A stretch of 64,000 nucleotides of DNA from Flavobacterium saliperosum (lineage in GTDB: Bacteria; Bacteroidota; Bacteroidia; Flavobacteriales; Flavobacteriaceae): NCBI RefSeq assembly GCF_900100625.1, contig NZ_FMTY01000001.1, positions 248,001 to 312,000 on the forward strand, given 5' to 3'. Below are positions 6,752 through 15,463 of this stretch, one piece after another; position 1 is the stretch's first letter; each line of letters begins with the position of its first letter. A program made the translations under genes and the position numbers. The notes under the pieces were generated by a model. It ran no database searches. It was not told where the DNA came from and saw only the letters and a list, made by a program, of their open reading frames with translations.

Positions 6752-8020
6752 TTATTTCTTCAACAATTCGATTCCAATTCCGCACTGCAGGCATTTTTTA
6801 TGATTGCAATACTCGTTTTTAAGCTGTAATAAGGTTTGCGAGTCCAAAGCATTTTCAACAGTAATTCCGAAACCGGAAAACTTATCGACAACTGCGTTTT
6901 TCTCCGGTGCAATGGCTTCTAAAAAACCCATCAGTTCTTCCGCCACTTCTTTCCCCAAATGCTTTGCATAGACAAACCGAAGCGGAATAATCGTGTTCAC
7001 TATCAGCAAATCAATAAAAGCAGAAGTTAAACCTTTTCGTTTTTTGGGGCTTTCCTTATCAAACTGATAATGGGTTTGCCAATAATCGGAAACCTTCACG
7101 TCGAAAACAGCATACAATTCCGAAACCGTTTCGGCAGTTGTAACGATTGAAAACAGATTGTTCCGCTGATGATACAATTGCGCCAATTGTGCCAAACGAA
7201 CGGTCGGGAAATTATCGGGTCGGAGTTTAAAAAAATGCAGCGGCTCTACGAAAACACTTTTCAGCTGGTGTTTTTCGGACAGATACTGCCATCGGGATTG
7301 CAAATCGCCATAATAAACATCCTGCTTGTCTTCCGTCAGTAATCCGGCGCGACCAAAAAACAAGGCTTCCAGATTTTCTACCTCAAATTTTTCTTTTCGG
7401 ATTACCGAAAACGGAATGGAATCGGCCATGCTGAAAAACGAATCGCCGTTGGTATTGAGTCCGAAGTTTTTAGCCAAAAAACAAAACAGGGTGGCTTCCC
7501 AATCGTTTTCATTTTGACGAAGCCGAGCTATCATTGGCATGGCTTTTCGTTCCAAACGCTCAAAAAACAAACGCTCCTGCCAGTTTTTAAAAACAAAACT
7601 GTCAATAGCCGGCAGATCCTTTTCGCAATAAATCCACGATTTAAAAGAGGAAAGAGACAAATAATTCCCCAAGAGTTCCTTATCGACATAAGTTTTAAGT
7701 TCCAGCACCGGGATTTCCGAATTGTCCTTTCGAAAAACTTCGGCGTCGTGTTCCCAAACCACGTGCAAAATAACATTATGATATGCCGGGTCATTTTGAT
7801 GATGATGAAGATACCAATCGGAAGACCTGAGATGAATTTCAACATTTCCGGCCCATTGCTGATTTCCGATGCGGAGTTGTGCATTGAAAAAGTCAGGTCC
7901 GGCCTGTTGCAGATACTTTCCCGGATGAAGAATTTGAAGGGCTTCCCCCTGAACGGTAAACAATTGGATACAGGCAAACTTTCTGTATTGCCAGATGTGG
8001 TGTAAAAAATCTTCTTGCAT
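6752..8020 (-). CDS. DUF2851 family protein
   Basis: A 422-residue cytoplasmic protein of the DUF2851 family, common and uncharacterised in Bacteroidota. Recognisable features are the start MQEDFLHHIWQYRKF, the segment PGKYLQQAGPDFFNAQLRIG, GNVEIHLRSSDWYLHHH, HNVILHVVWEHD and a C-terminal CNHKKCLQCGIGIELL cluster of Cys that could bind a metal. The WAGNVEIH...HNVILHVV layout recalls restriction-like nuclease folds, but this is inference. It is the first gene of the minus-strand unit and diverges from the PNGase gene across 67 nt. Confidence 0.85.
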   Translation of the reverse strand: MQEDFLHHIWQYRKFACIQLFTVQGEALQILHPGKYLQQAGPDFFNAQLRIGNQQWAGNVEIHLRSSDWYLHHHQNDPAYHNVILHVVWEHDAEVFRKDNSEIPVLELKTYVDKELLGNYLSLSSFKSWIYCEKDLPAIDSFVFKNWQERLFFERLERKAMPMIARLRQNENDWEATLFCFLAKNFGLNTNGDSFFSMADSIPFSVIRKEKFEVENLEALFFGRAGLLTEDKQDVYYGDLQSRWQYLSEKHQLKSVFVEPLHFFKLRPDNFPTVRLAQLAQLYHQRNNLFSIVTTAETVSELYAVFDVKVSDYWQTHYQFDKESPKKRKGLTSAFIDLLIVNTIIPLRFVYAKHLGKEVAEELMGFLEAIAPEKNAVVDKFSGFGITVENALDSQTLLQLKNEYCNHKKCLQCGIGIELLKK

Positions 8021-8057
8021 GGCGTATAAAAATAGAGTACTAATGTATGAAAAAAAT

Positions 8058-8065
8058 TATCTTTG
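8058..8065 (+). promoter_or_regulatory. Candidate -7 element for the PNGase gene
   Basis: TATCTTTG matches TAnnTTTG, with its last base 22 nt before the ATG at 8088. A -33 TTG is not obvious. Position supports the start at 8088 rather than upstream in-frame ATGs, which would precede the transcript. Confidence 0.45.
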
Positions 8066-8087
8066 TTCCACAACGCAATTAAAAAAA

Positions 8088-9773
8088 ATGAAAAAAAATC
8101 TTACATTATTATTTTTCTTTTGTATCGGAACCCTATTGGCACAGGTAAAAAACATTTCTCCGAAGGGGTACAAAATCACTTATCTGAAAAGCTCCAACGG
8201 AAAACAACTTGAGCAACAGGATCCGATTTTGGTTTTCACAAGCGAACTGGAAACCTTAATCACCTCTGAGAATATTCACAACGGCAAAGCCGATTTGCCT
8301 TACGAACAAACAGTTGTAAAACACGCTAAAAACGAAATCACGCAATTCAGCCGACTGGGAACGTCAAATTGGATAAGTACAACGGACAGCACTTCGCTAG
8401 CCAAGCAAACTTTTGAAATAACGACGGAAAGTAAAAAAATTCACGGATACAACTGTCTGAAAGCCAAAACCAGTATCAATTCGAATACCATTGAACTTTG
8501 GTTTACGAAAGATTTGAATGTAAAAGGAGCGCCAACGGTGCTGGGTCAGCATCTGGGATTGGTTTTGGAAATGGTACGCAACGGAAACTTCGTTATTACC
8601 GCAACGAAGATTGAAAAATTGAAAAAAGCCATGGTTCAACCGACAAGCCTTATTTCCGACAAACACCAAAAAGTGGATTTGTTAACCTATCGCGACCTGT
8701 TATGGAAAAGTCGTTTCACGACCATTCCCATATTCGATAACGAAACCATCAATTTTTCAGACACTTCGAAATCCAACGACAGTATTTTACGATTTGCAAA
8801 CGGCACCGTTATTCTGAAAAAAGTCAGACTCCCTAAAATTAATTCCGGGAGTCAGGTATTTGTCGATGTACTGGAACAATCGAATGGCGATGCCTATGAT
8901 CGTACCGGATCGGTTTTCGTAATTCCAACGGATGCTAAAATTTCATTTTTGGACGGATTAAAAAACGGCTCCAAAACACTTCCGGTATTTGAAAACGGGA
9001 ATGGAAAACAGTACCAAGGTGTTATTCGAACTCCCGATTACACTCCGTTATTGGAATTAATGCGCTTCTTTACCCCTTTCGGTATCAAACAATTCAATCA
9101 TATTCAGTTAAAAGACAAAACGTGGCACGAAGCCGTACCGTACCGTCAGGACATTTCCGAATTGCAATCCCAACTGAGCGAAAAAGAACTTTGGATTGGC
9201 ACCTTTATTGGAAATTATGACAAAGGCGGTCATAAAATATCCATGAACATTACCATTCATAACGAAGAAAATGCGAGTGCAAAAAACACTTTTGCCTTAC
9301 CGCTTTTCAACACGACCAACGTAATGGAAATGGCCGGACAGGAATATGCCACCATGTTTAACCGTGACAAAGGTCTTGAAGTTACTTTCACGTTGACCAA
9401 TGACGTAAAAAGTGCCAAACTGCGCTACATCACTACTGGCCACGGAGGATGGGAAAACGGAGATGAATTCGTTCCCAAAAAAAACACCATTCTGTTGAAC
9501 GGAAAAGAAATCCATGCTTTTATCCCTTGGCGTCAGGATTGTGGTTCGTACCGTTTGTTTAATCCGGCGTCGGGTAATTTCCCCAACGGATTATCCTCTT
9601 CCGACTACAGCAGATCCAACTGGTGTCCCGGAACAGTGACAAATCCAACCCTGATTGATTTGGGGGATTTGAAAGCGGGAAAACATACGATTCAAATCGT
9701 GATTCCGCAGGGCGCTCCGGAAGGCACGAGTTTCAGTGCCTGGAATGTTTCGGGCGTTTTGATTGGCAACTAA
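8088..9773 (+). CDS. Secreted peptide-N-glycosidase F family amidase (PNGase F-II-like architecture)
   Basis: From MKKNLTLLFFFCIGTLLAQ (signal peptide, about residues 1-19) the protein is 561 residues. The N-terminal half (about 20-220) resembles GLPGLI-type domains (IELWFTKDLNVKGAPTVLGQ, then GLVLEM). The C-terminal half (about 225-561) carries the two-domain PNGase F sandwich: ATMFNRDKGLEVTF, TGHGGWENGDEF, IPWRQDCGSYRL and SRSNWCPGTV, matching in order the GWGH...RDWCPGM-type segments known from Elizabethkingia PNGase F. PNGase F cleaves the Asn-GlcNAc amide of N-glycans. The size and extra N-terminal domain fit the PNGase F-II subtype. No T9SS tail is seen. It is likely exported to periplasm or medium; substrate untested. 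Confidence 0.8.
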   Translation: MKKNLTLLFFFCIGTLLAQVKNISPKGYKITYLKSSNGKQLEQQDPILVFTSELETLITSENIHNGKADLPYEQTVVKHAKNEITQFSRLGTSNWISTTDSTSLAKQTFEITTESKKIHGYNCLKAKTSINSNTIELWFTKDLNVKGAPTVLGQHLGLVLEMVRNGNFVITATKIEKLKKAMVQPTSLISDKHQKVDLLTYRDLLWKSRFTTIPIFDNETINFSDTSKSNDSILRFANGTVILKKVRLPKINSGSQVFVDVLEQSNGDAYDRTGSVFVIPTDAKISFLDGLKNGSKTLPVFENGNGKQYQGVIRTPDYTPLLELMRFFTPFGIKQFNHIQLKDKTWHEAVPYRQDISELQSQLSEKELWIGTFIGNYDKGGHKISMNITIHNEENASAKNTFALPLFNTTNVMEMAGQEYATMFNRDKGLEVTFTLTNDVKSAKLRYITTGHGGWENGDEFVPKKNTILLNGKEIHAFIPWRQDCGSYRLFNPASGNFPNGLSSSDYSRSNWCPGTVTNPTLIDLGDLKAGKHTIQIVIPQGAPEGTSFSAWNVSGVLIGN

Positions 9774-9787
9774 AATAAAAATAACCG

Positions 9788-9822
9788 CCGATTCGCAGAT
9801 TAAGTTCTAATCCGCAAATCGG
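9788..9822. repeat. Imperfect inverted repeat 3' of the PNGase gene
   Basis: CCGATTCGCAGATTA and TAATCCGCAAATCGG pair at 13 of 15 positions over a 5-nt loop. The same stretch reads in 8-base steps (GATTCGCA, GATTAAGT, TCTAATCC, GCAAATCG), like the other short-period arrays in this window. The rest of the gap up to the terminator at 9950 shows nothing clear. Confidence 0.5.
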
Positions 9823-9949
9823 AGATACAATTTCCGAAATCCTAAGCTATCGAGAACATAGTCGATTAGTCAGATAAGCTAATAATCAGACGATATTGAA
9901 GTTGGATTTAGCCTTAACGAATTTGGATATCCCTTTTAATCGAAATAAT

Positions 9950-9983
9950 AAAAAAGCCGCCCAGTGTTTGAGCGGCTTTTTTG
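9950..9983. terminator. Bidirectional terminator between PNGase and CBS-like genes
   Basis: An A run, GCCGC, a loop of about 11 nt, GCGGC and a T run make a symmetrical terminator between convergent genes, able to serve both strands. Confidence 0.8.
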
Positions 9984-9989
9984 TATCCC

Positions 9990-11351
9990 TTATTTTATCG
10001 AATTGATAATGTCGTGTTTTGTAATGATGTGGTGTTTTCCGTTTCCTAAATCCACCAACACCGCTTGGTTTTCTTTGTTGATTAATTTGGAAACTTCGTC
10101 TACCGGTGTTCCCAGCTTCACGATTGGATAAGCAGCACCCATCACTTCGCGAATTGGTTTTTCCGCCACATTCTTATCAGCCACGTAGCTTTGGAACAAA
10201 TCCGTTTCGTCTACAGAGCCTACAAATCCGTTGATATCGATAACCGGGATTTGTGAAATTTTGTGTTTGCGCATACGATCAATCGCGTGCGAAACCAATT
10301 CTTCCGTGCGCACGATTACCAATGGTTTATCGATGTGTTCTTTGATCAAATCTTCCGCTTTGGTGATTTCGTCTTCCAGATACCCTCTTTCGCGCATCCA
10401 ATCGTCGTTGAAGATTTTTCCAACGTAACGCGATCCCGAATCGTGGAACAACACAACCACCACATCGTCCGGACCGAATTCGTCTTTTAACTGCAACAAT
10501 CCTTTGATGGCAGAACCGGAAGACATTCCCACGAACAATCCTTCTTCCAAGGCCAATCGGCGTGTATAAACTGCTGCGTCTTTATCAGTTACTTTCGTAA
10601 ACCCATCGATTAAATCGAAGTTTACGTTTTGAGGCAGAATATCCTCTCCGATACCTTCCGTTACATACGAATACACTTCGTTCTCATCGAAAATACCGGT
10701 TTCCTTGTATTTCTTGAATACCGAACCGTAGGTATCCACTCCCCAAATTTTAATGTTCGGGTTTTTCTCTTTTAAATATTTCGCTACACCTGAAATCGTA
10801 CCTCCGGTACCTACACCCACCACAAAGTGCGTTACTTTTCCGTCGGTCTGTTCCCAGATTTCCGGTCCGGTTTGTTCGTAATTGGCTTTGGTGTTCGACA
10901 GGTTATCGTATTGGTTAACGTACCAAGAATTAGGCGTTTCTTCGGCTAACCGTTTTGAAACCGAATAGTACGAACGCGGATCGGTTGGTTCCACATCGGT
11001 AGGGCAAACGACTACCTTCGCTCCAACAGCCCGCAGGATATCCATTTTCTCTTTGGACTGCTTGTCGGTGATTACGCAAATCAGTTTGTAGCCTTTGATG
11101 ATGGCTGCCAACGCCAATCCCATTCCGGTGTTTCCTGAGGTTCCTTCAATGATGGTTCCTCCCGGTTTTAAACGACCGTCTGCTTCGGCATCTTCCACCA
11201 TTTTAAGCGCCATACGGTCTTTACAGGAATGTCCCGGGTTGAAGTACTCCACTTTCGCCAAAACCAAAGCGGGAATCTCAGCGGTAATCTTATTCAATTT
11301 GACCATGGGCGTGTTTCCGATGGTACCTAATATGTTTTCTACGTATTTCAT
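9990..11351 (-). CDS. Cystathionine beta-synthase-like PLP enzyme with C-terminal CBS pair
   Basis: The 453-residue protein has a fold-type II PLP domain (about residues 1-330) with NPGHSCKDRMA, whose Lys44 should bind PLP, the phosphate/substrate loop GTSGNTGMG, GVGTGGTISG and SSGSA. A tandem CBS (Bateman) pair follows (about 335-453, with KISQIPVIDINGFVGSVDE and TKHDIINSIK). This order is that of cystathionine beta-synthase, which condenses serine (or O-acetylserine in some bacterial relatives) with homocysteine. The CBS pair may bind an adenosyl ligand. It ends next to a shared terminator and begins about 85 nt from a dispersed repeat element. Confidence 0.88.
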   Translation of the reverse strand: MKYVENILGTIGNTPMVKLNKITAEIPALVLAKVEYFNPGHSCKDRMALKMVEDAEADGRLKPGGTIIEGTSGNTGMGLALAAIIKGYKLICVITDKQSKEKMDILRAVGAKVVVCPTDVEPTDPRSYYSVSKRLAEETPNSWYVNQYDNLSNTKANYEQTGPEIWEQTDGKVTHFVVGVGTGGTISGVAKYLKEKNPNIKIWGVDTYGSVFKKYKETGIFDENEVYSYVTEGIGEDILPQNVNFDLIDGFTKVTDKDAAVYTRRLALEEGLFVGMSSGSAIKGLLQLKDEFGPDDVVVVLFHDSGSRYVGKIFNDDWMRERGYLEDEITKAEDLIKEHIDKPLVIVRTEELVSHAIDRMRKHKISQIPVIDINGFVGSVDETDLFQSYVADKNVAEKPIREVMGAAYPIVKLGTPVDEVSKLINKENQAVLVDLGNGKHHIITKHDIINSIK

Positions 11352-11435
11352 TGCAATGTATAATTTACTTTTTACAGTTTTAAGCCTGTAAATATATTGA
11401 TTTTAAACAGGTTTCCAAAAGGAAAATGTCTTGTA

Positions 11436-11526
11436 TAGCCCCGATGGGAACGGCATCCTTTTTATTGGGATTTGTTTTTACAAATTCCGATAAAAAGATA
11501 CAGTGGACAGCGGGAGGAGGCTTCTT
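11436..11526 (+). repeat. Dispersed structured repeat, copy A
   Basis: Starts TAGCCCCGATGGGAACGGCA and ends near CAGTGGACAGCGGGAGG. Between these cores lies a hairpin of 17 uninterrupted pairs (11458-11474 with 11481-11497, two of them G-T). A small CCC-GAT-GGG hairpin sits in the 5' core. Copies B (21801) and C (59500) share the cores but not the arm sequences. It lies 85 nt upstream of the CBS-like gene and just 3' of the porin gene; the remaining bases of this 203-nt gap show nothing else. Confidence 0.7.
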
Positions 11527-11554
11527 ATAACAACCTGAGGGCTGCTCCAAAAAA

Positions 11555-13459
11555 CTAACTGAAGAATGTCCAGATTACCCCGAAGCGCACCATAAAGTCA
11601 CGGTACGGATAATTGGGCGCCGTATAATAATCGTATCCGGTAAAACTGGAGTTAAAGTGTTCGGCTTTAAGGAAAACGCGGAACGTTCTGATTTTGGCAT
11701 TGATAAAGAAATCCATCATTGGGAAGTCGCCGATATCCTTCTGATTTTGAATATAGAATTCCCCCAGCAACGGGTTGTAATCGTTGGCTTTGTATTTGGA
11801 AAAATAATTGAGTGTCACACCGGTTTGCAAAAACAATGCTTTTTTGAAAAAGTAGTTACTGTAATACAACGTGTTTCGGGTAGTGAATTTTGGTACGTTA
11901 AGGATTGGATCGGCTTGTTCGACCTGTTGGAACAAAACAGTATTGTCCAATCCGAAATTCCAAAATTTAAAATCCTTTCCGGCTTTCACCGACAAATAGT
12001 TAATGGTTTTATCGTATTGGAACGGTTTTACGATTAACTGATCGGCGATTCCGAATTCGTTGAAGGTTGGGTTTGTGTTTGCGAAGAACAAATGATCATT
12101 CAAAACCGTGTATTGCGCCGAAGCCTCCAACCATTGCGTTTTGGCTTCGAATTCAATACTGTTGATTTTCTCGTTTTTAAAGCTATTGAACCAGTTGTAT
12201 TCCTTGTAATCACTCTGATACAAAACGTAGTTCATATTGGGCAACTTGTTCATGTTTTGGTATTTGAACGAAAAACTGTTTTTGTCGTTCAAAGTATAGC
12301 GGATATTGGCTTCCAGATTGGTCAACGATTGCTTTGTGACGGAATTGGAAATCAGGAAAGTGCCTTTCCATTTGTCTTTCTGATAGACGTATTGCGCCCC
12401 CCATGTATTGATCTTGTCATTACTGTTGTTAGGCACAAAAGTACCTGAAGACTGTACAACAGTACGCTTGTAAAAGTAATTGTATTGAAAATCTTCCACA
12501 AAGAAATTAAAGTCGCCAAGGGTTTTATGGGAATAGGCCAAACCGAGTTTATTGTACATTCGGTTATATCGCGTTTTGTTGTTAATGGAAGTGGCATAAC
12601 TTTCTCCCAAACGGTCGTTGGCGGACATAATAAATTCGAAAAACTTATATTCGTAATTGAACTGATGATTCACTACAATACTGCTTGGCTTTTTGCTCAG
12701 CTTAAATGCGTGATCTACAAAAAAGCGGTTTCCTTTAAGCAGGGATTTGGCATCATCAAAATAAATATCCAAACGCGGTCGTTCGGAGTACAAATTGTCG
12801 CCCTCTTCAAATTGGGACAGCGTGGCGATACCGCCGTTTTCCTGATTCAGGATATCCTGCGCAGTAATATGGGTTTTCAAAAAGTAGCGCTTATCGGAAG
12901 TGTTGTAACTGGCAATCAATTTGAAATTTCCGGTACTGGCCAATTGGTTTTTGTATTTACCGAGGGAACGGAGTCCTTTATAACCTACAGAAATATTAAA
13001 ATTCTTTGAAGTGTTGGCTGAGACGAAGGCATCCAGGTTTTGGCCTTGTTCCATAACGGATTTGAAATACAAATCGGAATACGGTGTGGGGACATTATAA
13101 TAATTGATATCGCGGACTTCAAGATAATTGAAATGTTTGGCCAGGAAACCGAACTCGGGAAAAGGATTGAAAACGGTTAACCCATAATCGAGAGTATTGT
13201 AGGTTTGCCCTTCGTTAAGGAATTGCAATAGTCCGAACGTGTCTTTACGCAAGTAATTGAATTTGTATTCCCGCTGAATGGTAAGCGATGTATCTACAAC
13301 GATAGTGTCCCGTTCAATGGTAATAATCTTATATAAATCTACAGGAGCTTTTATTTCGGCTCCGGCTTTGGAAGTGTTATTTTTCAACTGCAAATCGTCC
13401 TCTTGAGCAAAAACAGAAAAAGAGAACAACAGCAATAAACAAAAAAGACCTAGTCTCAT
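11555..13459 (-). CDS. Putative outer-membrane porin (Porin_10-like)
   Basis: The 634-residue protein has a signal peptide (MRLGLFCLLLLFSFSVFAQ), an N-terminal segment typical of the Bacteroidota putative porin family (REYKFNYLRKDTFGLLQFLN and NEGQTYNTLDYG) and then a long alternation of aromatic-flanked strands ending in an aromatic C-terminus (VRFGVIWTFFS), as for an outer-membrane beta barrel. Substrate unknown. It has its own promoter and follows the terminator of the SusCD operon, so it is transcribed separately. Confidence 0.75.
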   Translation of the reverse strand: MRLGLFCLLLLFSFSVFAQEDDLQLKNNTSKAGAEIKAPVDLYKIITIERDTIVVDTSLTIQREYKFNYLRKDTFGLLQFLNEGQTYNTLDYGLTVFNPFPEFGFLAKHFNYLEVRDINYYNVPTPYSDLYFKSVMEQGQNLDAFVSANTSKNFNISVGYKGLRSLGKYKNQLASTGNFKLIASYNTSDKRYFLKTHITAQDILNQENGGIATLSQFEEGDNLYSERPRLDIYFDDAKSLLKGNRFFVDHAFKLSKKPSSIVVNHQFNYEYKFFEFIMSANDRLGESYATSINNKTRYNRMYNKLGLAYSHKTLGDFNFFVEDFQYNYFYKRTVVQSSGTFVPNNSNDKINTWGAQYVYQKDKWKGTFLISNSVTKQSLTNLEANIRYTLNDKNSFSFKYQNMNKLPNMNYVLYQSDYKEYNWFNSFKNEKINSIEFEAKTQWLEASAQYTVLNDHLFFANTNPTFNEFGIADQLIVKPFQYDKTINYLSVKAGKDFKFWNFGLDNTVLFQQVEQADPILNVPKFTTRNTLYYSNYFFKKALFLQTGVTLNYFSKYKANDYNPLLGEFYIQNQKDIGDFPMMDFFINAKIRTFRVFLKAEHFNSSFTGYDYYTAPNYPYRDFMVRFGVIWTFFS

Positions 13460-13476
13460 AAATTTTAATTAGAAGA

Positions 13477-13509
13477 CAAAGGTAATCAGATTTCTATAAA
13501 TTATTCAAA
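13477..13509 (-). promoter_or_regulatory. Promoter of the putative porin gene
   Basis: On the reverse strand TTTG (13509-13506), 21 bp, then TACCTTTG (13484-13477) match the -33/-7 consensus, 17 nt before the ATG. The -33 box lies right beside the preceding terminator. Confidence 0.65.
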
Positions 13510-13510
13510 T

Positions 13511-13538
13511 AAAAAAAGCCCCACAAAGTGGGGCTTTT
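13511..13538 (-). terminator. Terminator of the SusCD operon
   Basis: AAAAGCCCCAC and GTGGGGCTTTT form a strong hairpin over a 3-nt loop with a T run, just after the last lipoprotein gene of the operon. Confidence 0.85.
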
Positions 13539-13556
13539 AGTATAACTCAGCAGAAA

Positions 13557-14567
13557 TTATTTTCTTCTGATGTTTTTGATCGCTTTGATTCTTTCTTTCA
13601 ATTGCGCTACTCTACCTGAAGCTAATACATCTCCTGAAGCAAAATCAGTTAACGTATAAGTTGTTCCGGATTTAGTAAGAATTGCAGCAAGAGTTTCACC
13701 TCCGTTCAACCCGTTTGGAGCTGAAACTGCGTTGTCACTAAAGTAAGTTAACGGCATTGAATGATACCAAACACCATATTTGGCAACTTCCAAGTTGATT
13801 TCAAACTGGAATCTTTCAGCAGGATCAGTACCTGAATCATACAAATCAGGGATGATATAGTAATCACCGTCAGCTAAGTCTGCATTCAACAATACCGCTT
13901 TTTCAGGAGCGTTACCAGTTGCAGCAGCAAAACCACTTACTTCGTTGAAATCTGCATCGAATACATAAAAATCGAAGTCATAATCTGTATAAGGGTGCTC
14001 ATCACCATCAGCATCAAGATAATGTCCTTCTTCTAGGTTACCGTGACGGTTTGCTCTAGTTTTCGACCAATCCAATTTGATTGCGATATCATTACTTACG
14101 TAATCAGCAATGTTAATTGTGATTTCCTGATCCAAAGCGCCATTAGCATTACCCATTGAATACAATCTTAACTTCATAGTTTCGGCACCTTCAACAAACA
14201 TGTCAAGTTCCGGAGTGATTGTAATCGAATGTTCCGTAGCGTAAGCCGGGAAGGAGAAACGGTGGCCGATAATACCCTGACCGTCATCTTCTACAGTCTC
14301 ATCACCGCTAGTGTTATAATCTCTGAATGAAGCTGTTCCGCCGATTAACTCAGCTTTGAACTCCATACTACCACTCATTGGAGCTAATGTAGATAGGTTA
14401 ATTGTAATTTCATCACCTTCTGTAACTGAAAATGTAGTTTGATCTACAGCAATCACCGGCTTTGAATATCTTTCGTTTAGTGTAGAATCATCGTCTTCAC
14501 ATGATACTAAAACAGAAGAAGCCAATAGTACAGAAAGTAAAAACTTATTTCTATATACTTTTTTCAT
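13557..14567 (-). CDS. SusCD-operon lipoprotein with Calx-beta-like domain
   Basis: The 336-residue product is a lipoprotein: signal sequence with lipobox LVSC, Cys23, followed by EDDD, the acidic lipoprotein-export type seen on surface-exposed lipoproteins of Bacteroidota. A beta-sandwich resembling Calx-beta follows (about residues 45-150, with FSVTEGDEITINLS and ITPELDMFVEGAETMKLRLY). The C-terminal half (IKLDWSKTRANRHGN, YDFDFYVFDADFNEVSG, GDYYIIPDLYDSG) looks like a second beta domain of unknown role. It is the last gene of the SusC-SusD-lipoprotein-lipoprotein operon and probably a surface glycan- or peptide-binding accessory; the ligand cannot be inferred. Confidence 0.7.
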   Translation of the reverse strand: MKKVYRNKFLLSVLLASSVLVSCEDDDSTLNERYSKPVIAVDQTTFSVTEGDEITINLSTLAPMSGSMEFKAELIGGTASFRDYNTSGDETVEDDGQGIIGHRFSFPAYATEHSITITPELDMFVEGAETMKLRLYSMGNANGALDQEITINIADYVSNDIAIKLDWSKTRANRHGNLEEGHYLDADGDEHPYTDYDFDFYVFDADFNEVSGFAAATGNAPEKAVLLNADLADGDYYIIPDLYDSGTDPAERFQFEINLEVAKYGVWYHSMPLTYFSDNAVSAPNGLNGGETLAAILTKSGTTYTLTDFASGDVLASGRVAQLKERIKAIKNIRRK

Positions 14568-14584
14568 AAATGTTTTTTATTAAA

Positions 14585-15433
14585 TTATAAATTTCTTGTG
14601 TAAGTACAAGTGAAACCTCTCCAAACTGTATTATTCGTAAATCCGATTTGATACTTAGTGTAGAAGTTGTTAGGACCTGTAACCTCACCATCTAAACCAT
14701 TGTTCGCCGGATCAGGACGCAATATGTTAGAGTAAACATCATTCAAATTCATTTGAGGCACTGTAATTTCACCACAGATATCAACAAATTTGTAACCGTT
14801 TGTACCTTGCAATACACCAATTTGGTAGTTACCTGATCTTTTCGATCTGAAGTTGTTAACTGAAGTCATAGTGATATCCTCATCTGTCCAAGTAACTACA
14901 GCAGGAGAATCCGATCTTGTAATTACAACAGTGTAAGAACCTGCAAGTTGAGACTGACAACCAACAAAAATAACTTTGAACGTTTTATATTGCTCACCAA
15001 TTACCGTGTTATTAGTAGCTGAAGTCAATTTAATAACCAATTCTGTTTTTTGAGTCGGGTTTAAACTTCCAGTGTGCACTACAATTGGAAGCGTTGCGAA
15101 ACTACCTCCGGCAGGAATAGTTACTTTTCCTGTTGCATCCGCGAAATCATACTCAACACCTTGAGTAGCCGGCACAGTTGTAGCGGCATTGTCAACCTCA
15201 TAAGAAATCTCAACAGCTGAAGATAATTGCTCACCTGTTCCCGTACCGATTAAATCAATCGGGAAATTCAAGGTAACATCCCCCTCATCAGTAAAATAAG
15301 ATACCGTCTCAAATTCATTTGAGAAACCTACAATTTTAGGTCCGTTATCAAGCGTGTGCTCTGATCTGATATCATCATCGGTACATGCGAAAGCAACACC
15401 TGCGATGATAAATAAAGACATTATTTTTTTCAT
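14585..15433 (-). CDS. SusCD-operon lipoprotein of unknown function
   Basis: Starting at MKKIMSLFIIAGVAFAC the protein is 282 residues, with lipobox Cys17 followed by TDDD, predicting surface lipidation. The body has a beta-sandwich start (about residues 35-145, with FTDEGDVTLNFPIDL and KVTIPAGGSFATLPIVVH) and a C-terminal part with SQLAGSYTVVITRSD and WRGFTCTYTRNL. I cannot assign a named family with confidence. An ATG ten codons upstream (15463) overlaps the susD stop region and is less likely. It follows susD by 30 nt and acts presumably with it at the cell surface. Confidence 0.7.
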   Translation of the reverse strand: MKKIMSLFIIAGVAFACTDDDIRSEHTLDNGPKIVGFSNEFETVSYFTDEGDVTLNFPIDLIGTGTGEQLSSAVEISYEVDNAATTVPATQGVEYDFADATGKVTIPAGGSFATLPIVVHTGSLNPTQKTELVIKLTSATNNTVIGEQYKTFKVIFVGCQSQLAGSYTVVITRSDSPAVVTWTDEDITMTSVNNFRSKRSGNYQIGVLQGTNGYKFVDICGEITVPQMNLNDVYSNILRPDPANNGLDGEVTGPNNFYTKYQIGFTNNTVWRGFTCTYTRNL

Positions 15434-15463
15434 AATTCTATTTTTTAAGTTTGTAACAATCAA

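Noticed and set aside
7531..8073. 180-codon open frame opposite the DUF2851 gene
   Set aside because: It lies wholly within and antisense to a conserved family gene and overlaps the divergent promoter region; no family resemblance.
9774..9989. Small RNA gene in the gap after the PNGase gene
   Set aside because: Only an imperfect inverted repeat and a shared terminator are visible; no promoter consensus supports a transcript.
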